DNA from: Amycolatopsis rifamycinica
Lineage (GTDB): Bacteria > Actinomycetota > Actinomycetes > Mycobacteriales > Pseudonocardiaceae
Length of the DNA stretch: 64,000 nucleotides
Direction of reading: 5' to 3'
Assembly (NCBI RefSeq): GCF_000695625.1
Contig: NZ_JMQI01000074.1
Span: forward strand, 62,001 to 126,000
Below, piece by piece: positions 8,449 through 18,768 of the stretch. The first letter of the stretch is position 1. The number at the start of each line of letters is the position of its first letter. The notes below the pieces were generated by a model. That model was not told the origin of the DNA. It made no database searches and was given only the letters and a program-made list of their open reading frames with translations. Position numbers and translations under genes: made by a program.

Positions 8449-10073
8449 GACCGGCTCCCGAGGACGAGCTGGGCGCCCATTTCCCCGATCATGATGCAGG
8501 GCGCGTTGGTGTTGCCGCCGGTGATCGACGGCATGATCGAGGCGTCGCAGACCCGCAGGCCCTCGACACCCCGCACGCGCAGGTCGGGCTCGACGACGGC
8601 GAGCTCGTCGACGCCCATCCGGCAGGTGCCGACGCCGTGGTAGACCGACGTCGCGCGGTTGAGGATCGCGTCGCGCAGGGCCTGGCCCTTGAGGTCCTTG
8701 CCCGGGTGGATCTCTTCCTTGACCGCGCCCTTGAACGCCTTGGACGCGAAGATCTCGCGCACCATCTCCGAGCCTTCGCCGAGCAGCTCGAGGTCAGCGG
8801 GGTCGGACAGGTACTGGAAGTCGATGACCGGCGCCGCGGCGGGATCGGCCGAGGCGAGCCGCAGCGTGCCGCGGCTCTTGGGGTAGATCAGCGTGGTCAG
8901 GACGGTGAGCGCGGGGCGCTTGTCGACGTCGTGCCGGATCGGCGCGTCCTGGTTGGGCGAGACGTACGCCCACGGCAGCAGGTGCAGCTGCAGGTCGGGG
9001 ATCGCCCCGGCCTGCGAGGTCCGCAGGAACGCGACCGCCTCGAAGACCGAGTTCGCCAGGAACGTGGTGCCGGGCCGCAGCAGCTCCCGGGCCAGCCCGC
9101 GGGCGAAGTACGGTGCCGTGCCCTTGTTCTTGCTGGTCGACACGTGGAACGTCAGCGCGTGGAACATGTGGTCGTGCATGTTGTCGCCGACCGGCAGGTC
9201 CGCGACGACGTCGATGCCGTGTTCCCTCAGGTGCTCGGCGTGGCCGACGCCGGACAGCATGAGCAGCTGCGCGGAGCCGATGACGCCGGCGGAGAGGATG
9301 ACCTCCTTGCCGGCGCGGATGGTGCGCCGCCGACCGCGGTCGAGCACTTCGACACCGACCGCGCGGCCGTTCTCGATGAGCACCCTTTCGACCAGCACCC
9401 GGTCCTGCAGCTGCAGCGTCGGGGGCGCGAGGTGGTGGAGGTAGCCGCGCGAGGCGCTGTAGCGCAGGCCGTCGGCGGCGTTCTGCTGCATCCGGCTGAC
9501 GCCTTCCTGGGACTCGGCGTTGTAGTCGTCGAGGACCTTGCAGCCGAGGGCGTCGGAGGTGGCGTCGATGAACTGCAGCGACCCCTCTTGCGGGTTCTTC
9601 GCGCGCGTGACCCGGATGGGGCCGCCTGCGCCGCGGAAGGCGTTCTCGCCGTCTTCGAAGTCCTCCATGCGCTTGTAGGCGGCGTTGACGCTGTCGGCGT
9701 CCCAGCCGGTGTTGCCCTCGGCGGCCCAGGAGTCGAAGTTGGCGCGGTTGCCGCGGACGTAGACCATGCCGTTGATGGAGCTGGAGCCGCCGACGACCCG
9801 CCCGCGCGGCACCGGCATCCGCCGATCGAGAACGTGTTTCTGCGGAACGCCGTAGAAGCCCCAGTCGAGGGGCTTCTTGAGCTGTGGCACGGCGTGCATC
9901 GGCCCGACGAGCCCGGGTTTCGTCACCAGGAGCTGCTTGTCGCTCTTCCCGGCTTCCAGGACGATCACGCTGGCCCCGGCCTGGGCCAGCCGCCCCGCGA
10001 CGGCCGCGCCCGAGCTGCCCGATCCGACGACGACGTAATCGGCCTCGTCGCCGCGCGCCGCCCTTTTCGCCAT
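8445..10073 (-). CDS. GMC-family FAD-dependent oxidoreductase (choline-dehydrogenase-like)
   Basis: A 542-residue glucose-methanol-choline oxidoreductase. The FAD-binding glycine motif VVGSGSSGAAVAG is at residues ~15-27 and the GMC signature GGSSSINGMVYVRG near residue 95. The C-terminal active-site block has HGVGTCRMG and the final ITGGNTNAP motif. It oxidises an alcohol to an aldehyde; the substrate is unknown. ATG 10073 follows GAGGAG. It is transcribed with the overlapping aldehyde dehydrogenase. An inverted repeat covering the likely promoter (10098-10121) points to repression by a TetR-type protein not encoded nearby. Confidence 0.87.
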   Translation of the reverse strand: MAKRAARGDEADYVVVGSGSSGAAVAGRLAQAGASVIVLEAGKSDKQLLVTKPGLVGPMHAVPQLKKPLDWGFYGVPQKHVLDRRMPVPRGRVVGGSSSINGMVYVRGNRANFDSWAAEGNTGWDADSVNAAYKRMEDFEDGENAFRGAGGPIRVTRAKNPQEGSLQFIDATSDALGCKVLDDYNAESQEGVSRMQQNAADGLRYSASRGYLHHLAPPTLQLQDRVLVERVLIENGRAVGVEVLDRGRRRTIRAGKEVILSAGVIGSAQLLMLSGVGHAEHLREHGIDVVADLPVGDNMHDHMFHALTFHVSTSKNKGTAPYFARGLARELLRPGTTFLANSVFEAVAFLRTSQAGAIPDLQLHLLPWAYVSPNQDAPIRHDVDKRPALTVLTTLIYPKSRGTLRLASADPAAAPVIDFQYLSDPADLELLGEGSEMVREIFASKAFKGAVKEEIHPGKDLKGQALRDAILNRATSVYHGVGTCRMGVDELAVVEPDLRVRGVEGLRVCDASIMPSITGGNTNAPCIMIGEMGAQLVLGSRS

Positions 10074-10097
10074 GTCCGCTCCTCGCTACGACCGGCC

Positions 10098-10121
10098 ACT
10101 AGAACTGTAACGTGTTCTAGT
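10098..10121 (-). promoter_or_regulatory. Candidate operator for the GMC/aldehyde dehydrogenase operon
   Basis: ACTAGAAC and GTTCTAGT form perfect 8-bp arms around an 8-bp spacer. On the minus strand, TTGGCC followed 17 bp later by GTTCTA could serve as -35/-10, so the arms would block polymerase. TAGAAC/GTTCTA half-sites resemble those of TetR-family repressors of lipid and steroid genes, but the spacing differs from the KstR consensus. Confidence 0.45.
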
Positions 10122-10169
10122 TGGCCAACCGTATAGCGCCGACCCCGAAGAGCGCAACGACCCGACGCG

Positions 10170-10256
10170 CGCCACTTTCACGTGAAAGTGGCGGCCCCAC
10201 GTGGGCACTTTCACGTGAAAGTGGCGGCCCCACGTCGGCACTTTCACGTGAAAGTG
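10170..10256. repeat. Three tandem 33-bp units, each with an 18-bp perfect palindrome
   Basis: CACTTTCACGTGAAAGTG occurs at 10173-10190, 10206-10223 and 10239-10256, exactly 33 bp apart. The 15-bp spacers are GCGGCCCCACGT plus GGG or CGG. The first copy extends to a 24-bp palindrome (10170-10193). The array starts 4 bp beyond the folA stop and ends 96 bp before the GMC start. A fourth copy lies at 29922-29949, so this is a dispersed intergenic element rather than a single-gene operator. As RNA each copy would fold to a hairpin, but no T-run follows. Confidence 0.85.
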
Positions 10257-10260
10257 GCGT

Positions 10261-10719
10261 TCAGGACCAGGTCAGGAAGCGGTAGTGGAGGCCGGTCGAG
10301 GACTCGTGCCAGTCCGAGACGGCATCCGCCGGGCGCCCGACGTCGGGGGCGTACGTGTCCCCTTCGAAGGGCTCACGGATCTCCGTGACCACGATCCGGT
10401 CGGCGAACGGCAGCGCCGCCCGGTACACCGCCGCCCCGCCGATCACCCACAGGTCCCCCGCCTCCGCGGCGAGCGCCGAAGGCAGGTCTGCGAACGTCTC
10501 GACGCTGTCCTGCGGCGTCCGGGACAGCACCAGGTTGCGGCGCCCCGGCAGCGGGCGGAACCGCGGCGGCAGCGACTCCCATGTGCGGCGGCCCATCAGC
10601 ACCGCCGCCCCCGCGGTCGTCGCGCGGAAGTGCTTGAGGTCCTCCGGCAGGTGCCACGGCAGCGCGCCGTCGCGCCCGATGACGCCGTTCGCGGACTGGG
10701 CCCAGATCAGCCCGATCAC
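10261..10719 (-). CDS. folA: Dihydrofolate reductase
   Basis: The 152-residue enzyme reduces dihydrofolate to tetrahydrofolate with NADPH. Visible family blocks are [21 protein letters not shown] at the N-terminus, [14 protein letters not shown] (with the substrate-contacting acidic residue), [10 protein letters not shown] and IGGAAVY. GTG 10719 overlaps the thyA stop by 4 bp (GTGA), which fixes the start. The thyA-folA pair recycles the dihydrofolate produced by thymidylate synthase. The palindromic repeat array begins just beyond the stop codon. Confidence 0.95.
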   Translation of the reverse strand: MIGLIWAQSANGVIGRDGALPWHLPEDLKHFRATTAGAAVLMGRRTWESLPPRFRPLPGRRNLVLSRTPQDSVETFADLPSALAAEAGDLWVIGGAAVYRAALPFADRIVVTEIREPFEGDTYAPDVGRPADAVSDWHESSTGLHYRFLTWS

Positions 10720-11513
10720 ACCGCCACCGGCGCCTTGATGCCCGGGTGCGGGTCGTAGCCCTCGACCGAGAAGTGCTCGTAGGTGTAGTCGAACAGGCTG
10801 TCGGCCGGCTTCAGGCTCAGCGTGGGGAACGGCCGCGCCGGGCGGGCCAGCTGCGTGCGGACCTGGTCGACGTGGTTGTCGTAGATGTGGCAGTCCCCGC
10901 CGGTCCAGACGAAGTCGCCGACCCCGAGCCCGACCTGGGCGGCGATCATGTGCGTCAGCAGCGCGTAGCTGGCGATGTTGAACGGCACGCCGAGGAACAG
11001 GTCCGCGCTGCGCTGGTACAGCTGGCAGGACAGCTCGCCGCCGGCGACGTAGAACTGGAAGAACGCGTGGCACGGCGGCAGCGCCATGCGCGGGATGTCG
11101 GCGACGTTCCACGCGGAGACGATGATCCGCCGCGAGTCGGGGTTCTCACGCAGCGTGCGCAGGACGTCGGCGATCTGGTCGACGTGTCCGCCGTCCGGGG
11201 TCGGCCACGAGCGCCACTGCACGCCGTAGACCGGGCCGAGGTCACCGTCGCCGTCCGCCCACTCGTCCCAGATCGTCACGCCGTGCTCCCGCAGCCACGA
11301 CACGTTCGCGTCGCCGCGCAGGAACCACAGCAGCTCGTAGGCGATCGAGCGGAAGTGGACTTTCTTCGTGGTGATCAGGGGAAAACCCTCGGACAGGCGG
11401 TACCGCAGCTGGTGCCCGAAGATCGACCTCGTGCCCGTGCCGGTACGGTCGCCCTTGCGGGCGCCCGTGTCGAGGACGTGGCGGAGGAGGTCTTCGTACT
11501 GCGTGTCCGGCAT
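10716..11513 (-). CDS. thyA: Thymidylate synthase
   Basis: A 265-residue ThyA, which methylates dUMP to dTMP with methylene-tetrahydrofolate. The N-terminus [13 protein letters not shown], the loop DRTGTGTRS, the catalytic Cys in [12 protein letters not shown], and the dUMP-binding [18 protein letters not shown] block are all intact. ATG 11513 gives the family's usual length and N-terminus. An in-frame ATG at 11531 would add six residues and is less likely. It overlaps folA by 4 bp. The divergent neighbour is the furA promoter. Confidence 0.95.
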   Translation of the reverse strand: MPDTQYEDLLRHVLDTGARKGDRTGTGTRSIFGHQLRYRLSEGFPLITTKKVHFRSIAYELLWFLRGDANVSWLREHGVTIWDEWADGDGDLGPVYGVQWRSWPTPDGGHVDQIADVLRTLRENPDSRRIIVSAWNVADIPRMALPPCHAFFQFYVAGGELSCQLYQRSADLFLGVPFNIASYALLTHMIAAQVGLGVGDFVWTGGDCHIYDNHVDQVRTQLARPARPFPTLSLKPADSLFDYTYEHFSVEGYDPHPGIKAPVAV

Positions 11514-11582
11514 GCCCGGGACTCTAGCCATGCCGCTGACGCAGCGTGAACCCCGGCTGGGCCACTCGGCGGAGACGAAAAC

Positions 11583-11611
11583 TTGACCCATTCCAGAAAA
11601 GGTCCTAGGGT
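11583..11611 (+). promoter_or_regulatory. furA-katG promoter, probably leaderless
   Basis: TTGACC (11583-11588) and TAGGGT (11606-11611) are separated by 17 bp. Transcription would start at about 11618-11620, coinciding with the GTG/ATG of furA, and no ribosome-binding site is present. The AT-richer spacer CATTCCAGAAAAGG resembles the operator region of mycobacterial and streptomycete furA, consistent with autoregulation. Confidence 0.65.
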
Positions 11612-11619
11612 CGCCGGTG

Positions 11620-14342
<2,723 letters not shown>

Positions 14343-14351
14343 GTTTCACCC

Positions 14352-14390
14352 CCGAACGGGCCCGGCCGAGCCTCGGCCGGGCCCGTTCGG
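14352..14390 (+). terminator. Hairpin terminator after katG
   Basis: CCGAACGGGCCCGGCCGAG (14352-14370) is followed after one base by its exact reverse complement (14372-14390), a 19-bp perfect stem beginning 9 bp after the katG stop. There is no U-tract, which is common for terminators in this GC range. Confidence 0.85.
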
Positions 14391-14403
14391 CTTCGCGGCG
14401 ATC

Positions 14404-14432
14404 TTGACAACGGGTGATCGCCGTCCTACCGT
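14404..14432 (+). promoter_or_regulatory. Promoter of the alginate lyase gene
   Basis: TTGACA (14404-14409) and TACCGT (14427-14432) are spaced by 17 bp, a good housekeeping-sigma match. The expected start near 14439 leaves a leader of about 45 nt carrying AAAGGA before ATG 14485. Confidence 0.65.
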
Positions 14433-14484
14433 GGGTCCACGCCGCCGGGTTGTCCAGACCAGTTACCGTGAAAGGACACCCTCG

Positions 14485-15249
14485 ATGCGCGTGCGTGCCC
14501 TGCTCGTCCTCCTCGCGATCCCCGCACTGGCCGCGGCGACCGCGGCCCCCGCACTGGCCGCGGACCCGTCCGTGGCGCCGGGCGGCAACTTCGACCTCTC
14601 GATCTGGCAGCTGCAGGAGCCGGTCGGCTCGCCGGGCAAGCCGACGACCATCTCCTCGTCCCGCCTGCAGGGGCCGGACGGCTTCCAGGACAGCTACTTC
14701 TACACCGACACCCGGGACGGCGCGATGACCTTCTGGGCGCCGGAAAAGGGCGTCACCACGCCGAATTCGAACTACGCGCGCTCGGAGCTGCGCGAGATGA
14801 ACCGCGACGGTTCCGCCGCGGACTGGTCGCTGAGCGGCTCCCACAAGCTCAGCGCGACCCTGCGCGTGGTGTCCGTGACGTCGAACGTGTGCGTCGGCCA
14901 GGTGCACCTCGGCACCGGCGGCTCATCGACGAAACCGCTGCTGGAGCTGTACTACCGGGCGAGCGGGGACATCGTGCTCGGCACGGAGAACTCCCCCGAC
15001 GGCGGCCAGACCGCGCACACCGTCGGCCACGTGTCGATCGGCAAGACGTGGACGTACACGATCGGCATCTCCGGCGGCAACACCATCGACCTCACGGTCA
15101 ACGGCACCACGACGCACTACGGCATCCCGTCGTCGTTCAAGCCGTACAAGCAGTACTTCAAGGCCGGTTCGTACAACCAGTCCTCTTCGGACAGCACGAC
15201 GAAGGGCGCCCGGGTGGCGTTCTACGGACTGAAGGTCAGCCACGGCTGA
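14485..15249 (+). CDS. Secreted polysaccharide lyase family 7 (alginate lyase 2 fold)
   Basis: A 254-residue secreted lyase. Residues 1-27 form a signal peptide (MRVRALLVLLAIP... ending APALA-ADP). The mature part is a single PL7 jelly roll with the three family motifs: RSELREM, the QIH-type motif as GQVHLG, and QYFKAGSYNQS near the C-terminus. PL7 enzymes cleave alginate or related glucuronans by beta-elimination. Val in place of Ile in the Q-x-H motif generally goes with a preference for polymannuronate or glucuronan, which suits a soil organism. No carbohydrate-binding module is present. Confidence 0.88.
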   Translation: MRVRALLVLLAIPALAAATAAPALAADPSVAPGGNFDLSIWQLQEPVGSPGKPTTISSSRLQGPDGFQDSYFYTDTRDGAMTFWAPEKGVTTPNSNYARSELREMNRDGSAADWSLSGSHKLSATLRVVSVTSNVCVGQVHLGTGGSSTKPLLELYYRASGDIVLGTENSPDGGQTAHTVGHVSIGKTWTYTIGISGGNTIDLTVNGTTTHYGIPSSFKPYKQYFKAGSYNQSSSDSTTKGARVAFYGLKVSHG

Positions 15250-15286
15250 ACCGAGTGCGGCCCGGCCGCCACCGGACCGCCACCGG

Positions 15287-16309
15287 TCAGCGCCAGCCCA
15301 GCTCCGGGGCCACGTGCGTGACGATGTTCTCCAGCACGTGCGCGTTGTACTCGACGCCGAGCTGGTTCGGGATGGTGAGCAGCAGGGTGTCCGCGGCCTG
15401 GATGGCTTCGTCCTCCTTGAGCTGCCGCACGAGCTCGTCGGGTTCGCCGGCGTAGGAGCGGCCGAAGATCGCCCGGGTGTTCTCGTCGATCATGCCGACC
15501 TGGTCGCGCGAGCTGCGGTCGCGGCCGAAGTACGCGCGGTCGGTGTCGTTCGTCAGCGCGAAGATGCTGCGGCTGACCGAAACCCGCGGCTCGCGCTCGT
15601 GACCGGCTTCGGTCCACGCCTCGCGGTAGGCCTCGATCTGCTTGCGCTGCTGGACGTGCAGCGGCTCGCCCGTCTCGTCGTCCTTGAGCGTGGAGCTCTG
15701 CAGGTTCATGCCCAGCTTTGCCGCCCAGACGCTCGTCGCGTTCGAGCCGGAGCCCCACCAGATGCGCTCGCGCAGGCCTTCGGAGTGCGGCTCGAGCCGC
15801 AGCAGGCCCGGCGGGTTGGCGAACATCGGCCGCGGGTTCGGCTGCGCGAATCCCTCGCCCTCCAGGAGCTTGAGGAACACCTCGGTGTGCTGCCGGGCCA
15901 TGTCGGCGTCCGTCTCGCCCTCGCCGGGGGCGTAGCCGAAGTACCGCCAGCCGTCGATCACCTGCTCGGGGGATCCCCGGCTGATGCCGAGCTGGAGCCG
16001 GCCGCCGGAGATGAGGTCGGCGGCGCCCGCGTCCTCGATCATGTACAGCGGGTTCTCGTAGCGCATGTCGATCACGCCAGTGCCGATCTCGATCTTCGAC
16101 GTCCGCGCGCCGATCGCCGCCAGCAGCGGGAACGGGCTGGCCGCCTGCCGCGCGAAGTGGTGCACGCGGAAGTAGGCACCGTCCACGCCGAGCTCCTCGG
16201 CGGCGACCGCCAGGTCGATCGACTGGTGCAGGAAGTCGGCGGCCGACCTGGTCTCGGAGTGCGCCCCCGCCGACCAGTGGCCGAACGAGAGGAAGCCAAT
16301 CTTCTTCAC
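15287..16309 (-). CDS. Luciferase-like monooxygenase (LLM class flavin-dependent)
   Basis: A 340-residue bacterial-luciferase-like TIM-barrel oxidoreductase beginning MKKIGFLSFGHW. The typical segments are VDGAYFRVHHFARQAASPFPLL, IGTGVIDMRYENPLYMIEDAG and LQLGISRGSPE. FMN or F420 could be the cofactor and the sequence alone does not decide. The substrate is unknown. It is a stand-alone gene, convergent with the alginate lyase and divergent from a small membrane protein. Confidence 0.82.
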   Translation of the reverse strand: MKKIGFLSFGHWSAGAHSETRSAADFLHQSIDLAVAAEELGVDGAYFRVHHFARQAASPFPLLAAIGARTSKIEIGTGVIDMRYENPLYMIEDAGAADLISGGRLQLGISRGSPEQVIDGWRYFGYAPGEGETDADMARQHTEVFLKLLEGEGFAQPNPRPMFANPPGLLRLEPHSEGLRERIWWGSGSNATSVWAAKLGMNLQSSTLKDDETGEPLHVQQRKQIEAYREAWTEAGHEREPRVSVSRSIFALTNDTDRAYFGRDRSSRDQVGMIDENTRAIFGRSYAGEPDELVRQLKEDEAIQAADTLLLTIPNQLGVEYNAHVLENIVTHVAPELGWR

Positions 16310-16434
16310 GCCACCTCAGACGTCCGGCGGCCGGAAAGAATTCCCCGTGTGAGCCGGTCGTTCGCTCGTTGCGGTGAATCGCGGCCCGGGACCGGCCGGG
16401 CCGGGTACCCCGCCGGAAAACGAGGAGGAGACGC

Positions 16435-16953
16435 ATGCCCGACAACGACCTCACCGGGTTCCTGATCATCGGCCTGGTCATCGTGGTGGCCGACGGCCAG
16501 GTCCTCTACCGCGGCGGACGGCGCTACCTGAGCGGGCCGGACGGCGGTGAGGGCACCGGGTCGATGGCGTGGATGGTGGTGACCGTCTTCCACCTCGTTT
16601 CCTTCGGCGTGCTCGCCCTGCTCTCGGTGGTCGGCCCGCAGTGGTCGGGTTCGACGGCCGCGCTGGTCGGCCGCCTCGGCATCTTCCTGCTGCTGATGGC
16701 CGTGGCCCACGTGCTGACGCTGGCCGTCCTCTCCCGGCGCCGCCAGGACCGGATCGTCGAGGAGCACTTCCAGGAGCGCGAGACCGAGCGCCCGGTGACC
16801 GAGACCTACCTCCGGCCGGCCACCGAGGTGGTCGTCGAGCCGGTGGCGACGGACCCGGCGCGGCGCACCAGCGTCACCCCGGTGCCCGGCCAGGACGGCC
16901 CGCACCCGCGGGTGGCCCCCGATCTGGGCAACCACGGCCCGTACCGCACCTGA
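16435..16953 (+). CDS. Small membrane protein of unknown function
   Basis: A 172-residue protein with three predicted membrane segments, near residues 7-22, 44-66 and 76-97. A charged cytoplasmic tail of about 70 residues follows and is rich in Arg, Glu and Pro. The start follows a strong GAGGAGGAG. No family is recognised. It stands alone between the divergent luciferase-like gene and the next secreted hydrolase, so the context gives no hint. Confidence 0.72.
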   Translation: MPDNDLTGFLIIGLVIVVADGQVLYRGGRRYLSGPDGGEGTGSMAWMVVTVFHLVSFGVLALLSVVGPQWSGSTAALVGRLGIFLLLMAVAHVLTLAVLSRRRQDRIVEEHFQERETERPVTETYLRPATEVVVEPVATDPARRTSVTPVPGQDGPHPRVAPDLGNHGPYRT

Positions 16954-17076
16954 CGTGCGCCGAAGCGTTCACCGGATCGAAGGAATCCACGCGGCGAGCC
17001 GCGACTTTGCGCTGCCACTGTCCCACGGGCTGTGATTGGATCACGCCCGGCCGGTGTGCGAGGAAGGAAGACTGCG

Positions 17077-18768
17077 GTGCGAACGTCCCGAGCAGGGCTG
17101 GCGGTGGTGGTCTCGGTCCTGGTGGCGGCCACGGCGCCCGCCGCCGCGACGACGCCCGACCCGCTCGCGCCGTACCGGAGCCAGGAAGTCGCCTGGGGCG
17201 CCTGCCCGTTCAAGCAGCGGAGCCAGCCCCGGCCGGCCCAGTGCGCGCGGATCACCGTCCCGCGGGACTGGGCGGCCCCGGCGGCCAGCGTCGACCTGCA
17301 GGTGGCGATCAGCCGCGTGCCGGCCACCGGCGCCCGGCAGGGCGCGATCCTGATCAACCCGGGCGGCCCCGGCGGGCGGGGCACGTCGCTCGCGGGCGCG
17401 CTGGCCGGCCTGGAGCCCGGGGTGAACGAGCGCTACGACATCGTCGGCATGGACCCCCGCGGCACCGGGCAGGAAGGCGGCGAAGACCCCGGGTACGTGT
17501 GCCGGGTGCCGCTGGGGCGGCTGCCCCAGGAGGACGACCTCGACGCCCGCGACCGCTCGGCGGACAGCATCGCGCAGCACCAGCGCACGCCGCGGGTGCT
17601 GGCCGAGGCGTGCCAGAGCGACGCGCTCGCGCCGTTCATCACCACCTGGCAGACCGCGCACGACATGGACCTCATCCGCGCCCTGCTGGGCGACGAGAAG
17701 CTGAACTACCTCGGTTTTTCCTACGGGACCTGGCTCGGGGCGAAGTACGCGTCGCTGTTCCCGGACCGCGCCGGGAAGATGGTCCTCGACTCCAGCGTGA
17801 ACTTCGAAGGCCGCCTCCAGGCCGCGTTCGAGGCGTTCCCGAAGATCGACCAGCGCCAGTTCGACCGCGTCTACGCGCCGTGGCTGGCCCGCCGGTTCCC
17901 CGACCAGCTCGGCAAGACCGCCGGGGAGGTCCGGGCGAAGTGGGAGCGGCTGCGGACCTTCTTCAAGTCCCGGGGCGTCCCGCCCGACGTCTTCGACCAG
18001 GTCTTCGTCGGCAACGGCAGCACGCGGCAGTGGCTGGTGGGCGCGCTGGTCCTCACGAAGGGCGCGGCGGCGCTCGACGGCAAGACCACCCCGCCGCCCG
18101 CCGCGCTGCGCGACGACCTCGACCGGGCCTCGCGGGCCGTCTTCGGCCGTTCCGCGGACCGGCTGACCGCCGCCGACGTGGCGGCGGACCCGCCGGAGCC
18201 CGACTACGCCGACGTCCCCGGCACCCGGCTGGCCGTGGCGTGCGGGGACCAGCCGACGCGGACGGCCGGCTGGTACAAGCTGCTCAGCGACCTGCAGGGG
18301 CCGGCCTACCCGCTGTTCGGCTGGGCCTACGGCCTCAGCGAGGCGTGCGGTTTCTGGTCCGACCAGCCCCGGCACGAGCTGCCGAAGCTCTCGCCGCGCG
18401 CCGCGAAGAACATCCTCGTCGTCCAGGGCGAGTTCGACCCGCAGACCGGCTACGAACAGGCCGAGGCGGCGGCGCGGGCGGCCGGCATCCCGATGATCTC
18501 GGTGGCGGAATCGCCCTTCCACGGTCAGTACGCCGTCAGCGGCAATTCCTGTGTGGACGATCTGGTGAACGGCTTCTTCCTCGGCACCGCGCGGCCCGCG
18601 GCCACCGTCTGCCCCGGCGTCCCGCTGCCCGGGGAGCACCAGGTGTTCCCGGTGCCGGGCCCGGCGGGCGAGCCGGCCCAGGCCACGGCGGCCGCGCCGC
18701 GGGACGCCCGCTCCGGGGTCCGGGCCCGGCTCCAGGACGAGATCAGCGCGGTCAACCGCGGTCGCTGA
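17077..18768 (+). CDS. Secreted alpha/beta hydrolase, tripeptidyl-aminopeptidase type (S33)
   Basis: A 563-residue exported serine hydrolase of the actinobacterial SlpD/tripeptidyl aminopeptidase family. GTG 17077 follows AGGAAGGAAG and opens a signal peptide of ~25 residues (ending PAAA). The oxyanion block NPGGPGGRG is followed by the nucleophile elbow GFSYGTW (Ser near 215), the acid in GEFDPQTG (Asp near 452) and the His in FHGQY (near 481). The C-terminal part is the TAP-like domain. It probably trims peptides outside the cell. Its last 17 bp overlap the end of the convergent downstream gene. Confidence 0.85.
   Translation: MRTSRAGLAVVVSVLVAATAPAAATTPDPLAPYRSQEVAWGACPFKQRSQPRPAQCARITVPRDWAAPAASVDLQVAISRVPATGARQGAILINPGGPGGRGTSLAGALAGLEPGVNERYDIVGMDPRGTGQEGGEDPGYVCRVPLGRLPQEDDLDARDRSADSIAQHQRTPRVLAEACQSDALAPFITTWQTAHDMDLIRALLGDEKLNYLGFSYGTWLGAKYASLFPDRAGKMVLDSSVNFEGRLQAAFEAFPKIDQRQFDRVYAPWLARRFPDQLGKTAGEVRAKWERLRTFFKSRGVPPDVFDQVFVGNGSTRQWLVGALVLTKGAAALDGKTTPPPAALRDDLDRASRAVFGRSADRLTAADVAADPPEPDYADVPGTRLAVACGDQPTRTAGWYKLLSDLQGPAYPLFGWAYGLSEACGFWSDQPRHELPKLSPRAAKNILVVQGEFDPQTGYEQAEAAARAAGIPMISVAESPFHGQYAVSGNSCVDDLVNGFFLGTARPAATVCPGVPLPGEHQVFPVPGPAGEPAQATAAAPRDARSGVRARLQDEISAVNRGR

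Noticed and set aside
10173-10256. CRISPR-like pattern of 18-bp repeats with 15-bp spacers
   Set aside because: Only three units, spacers nearly identical and far too short, repeats fully palindromic, and no cas gene nearby.
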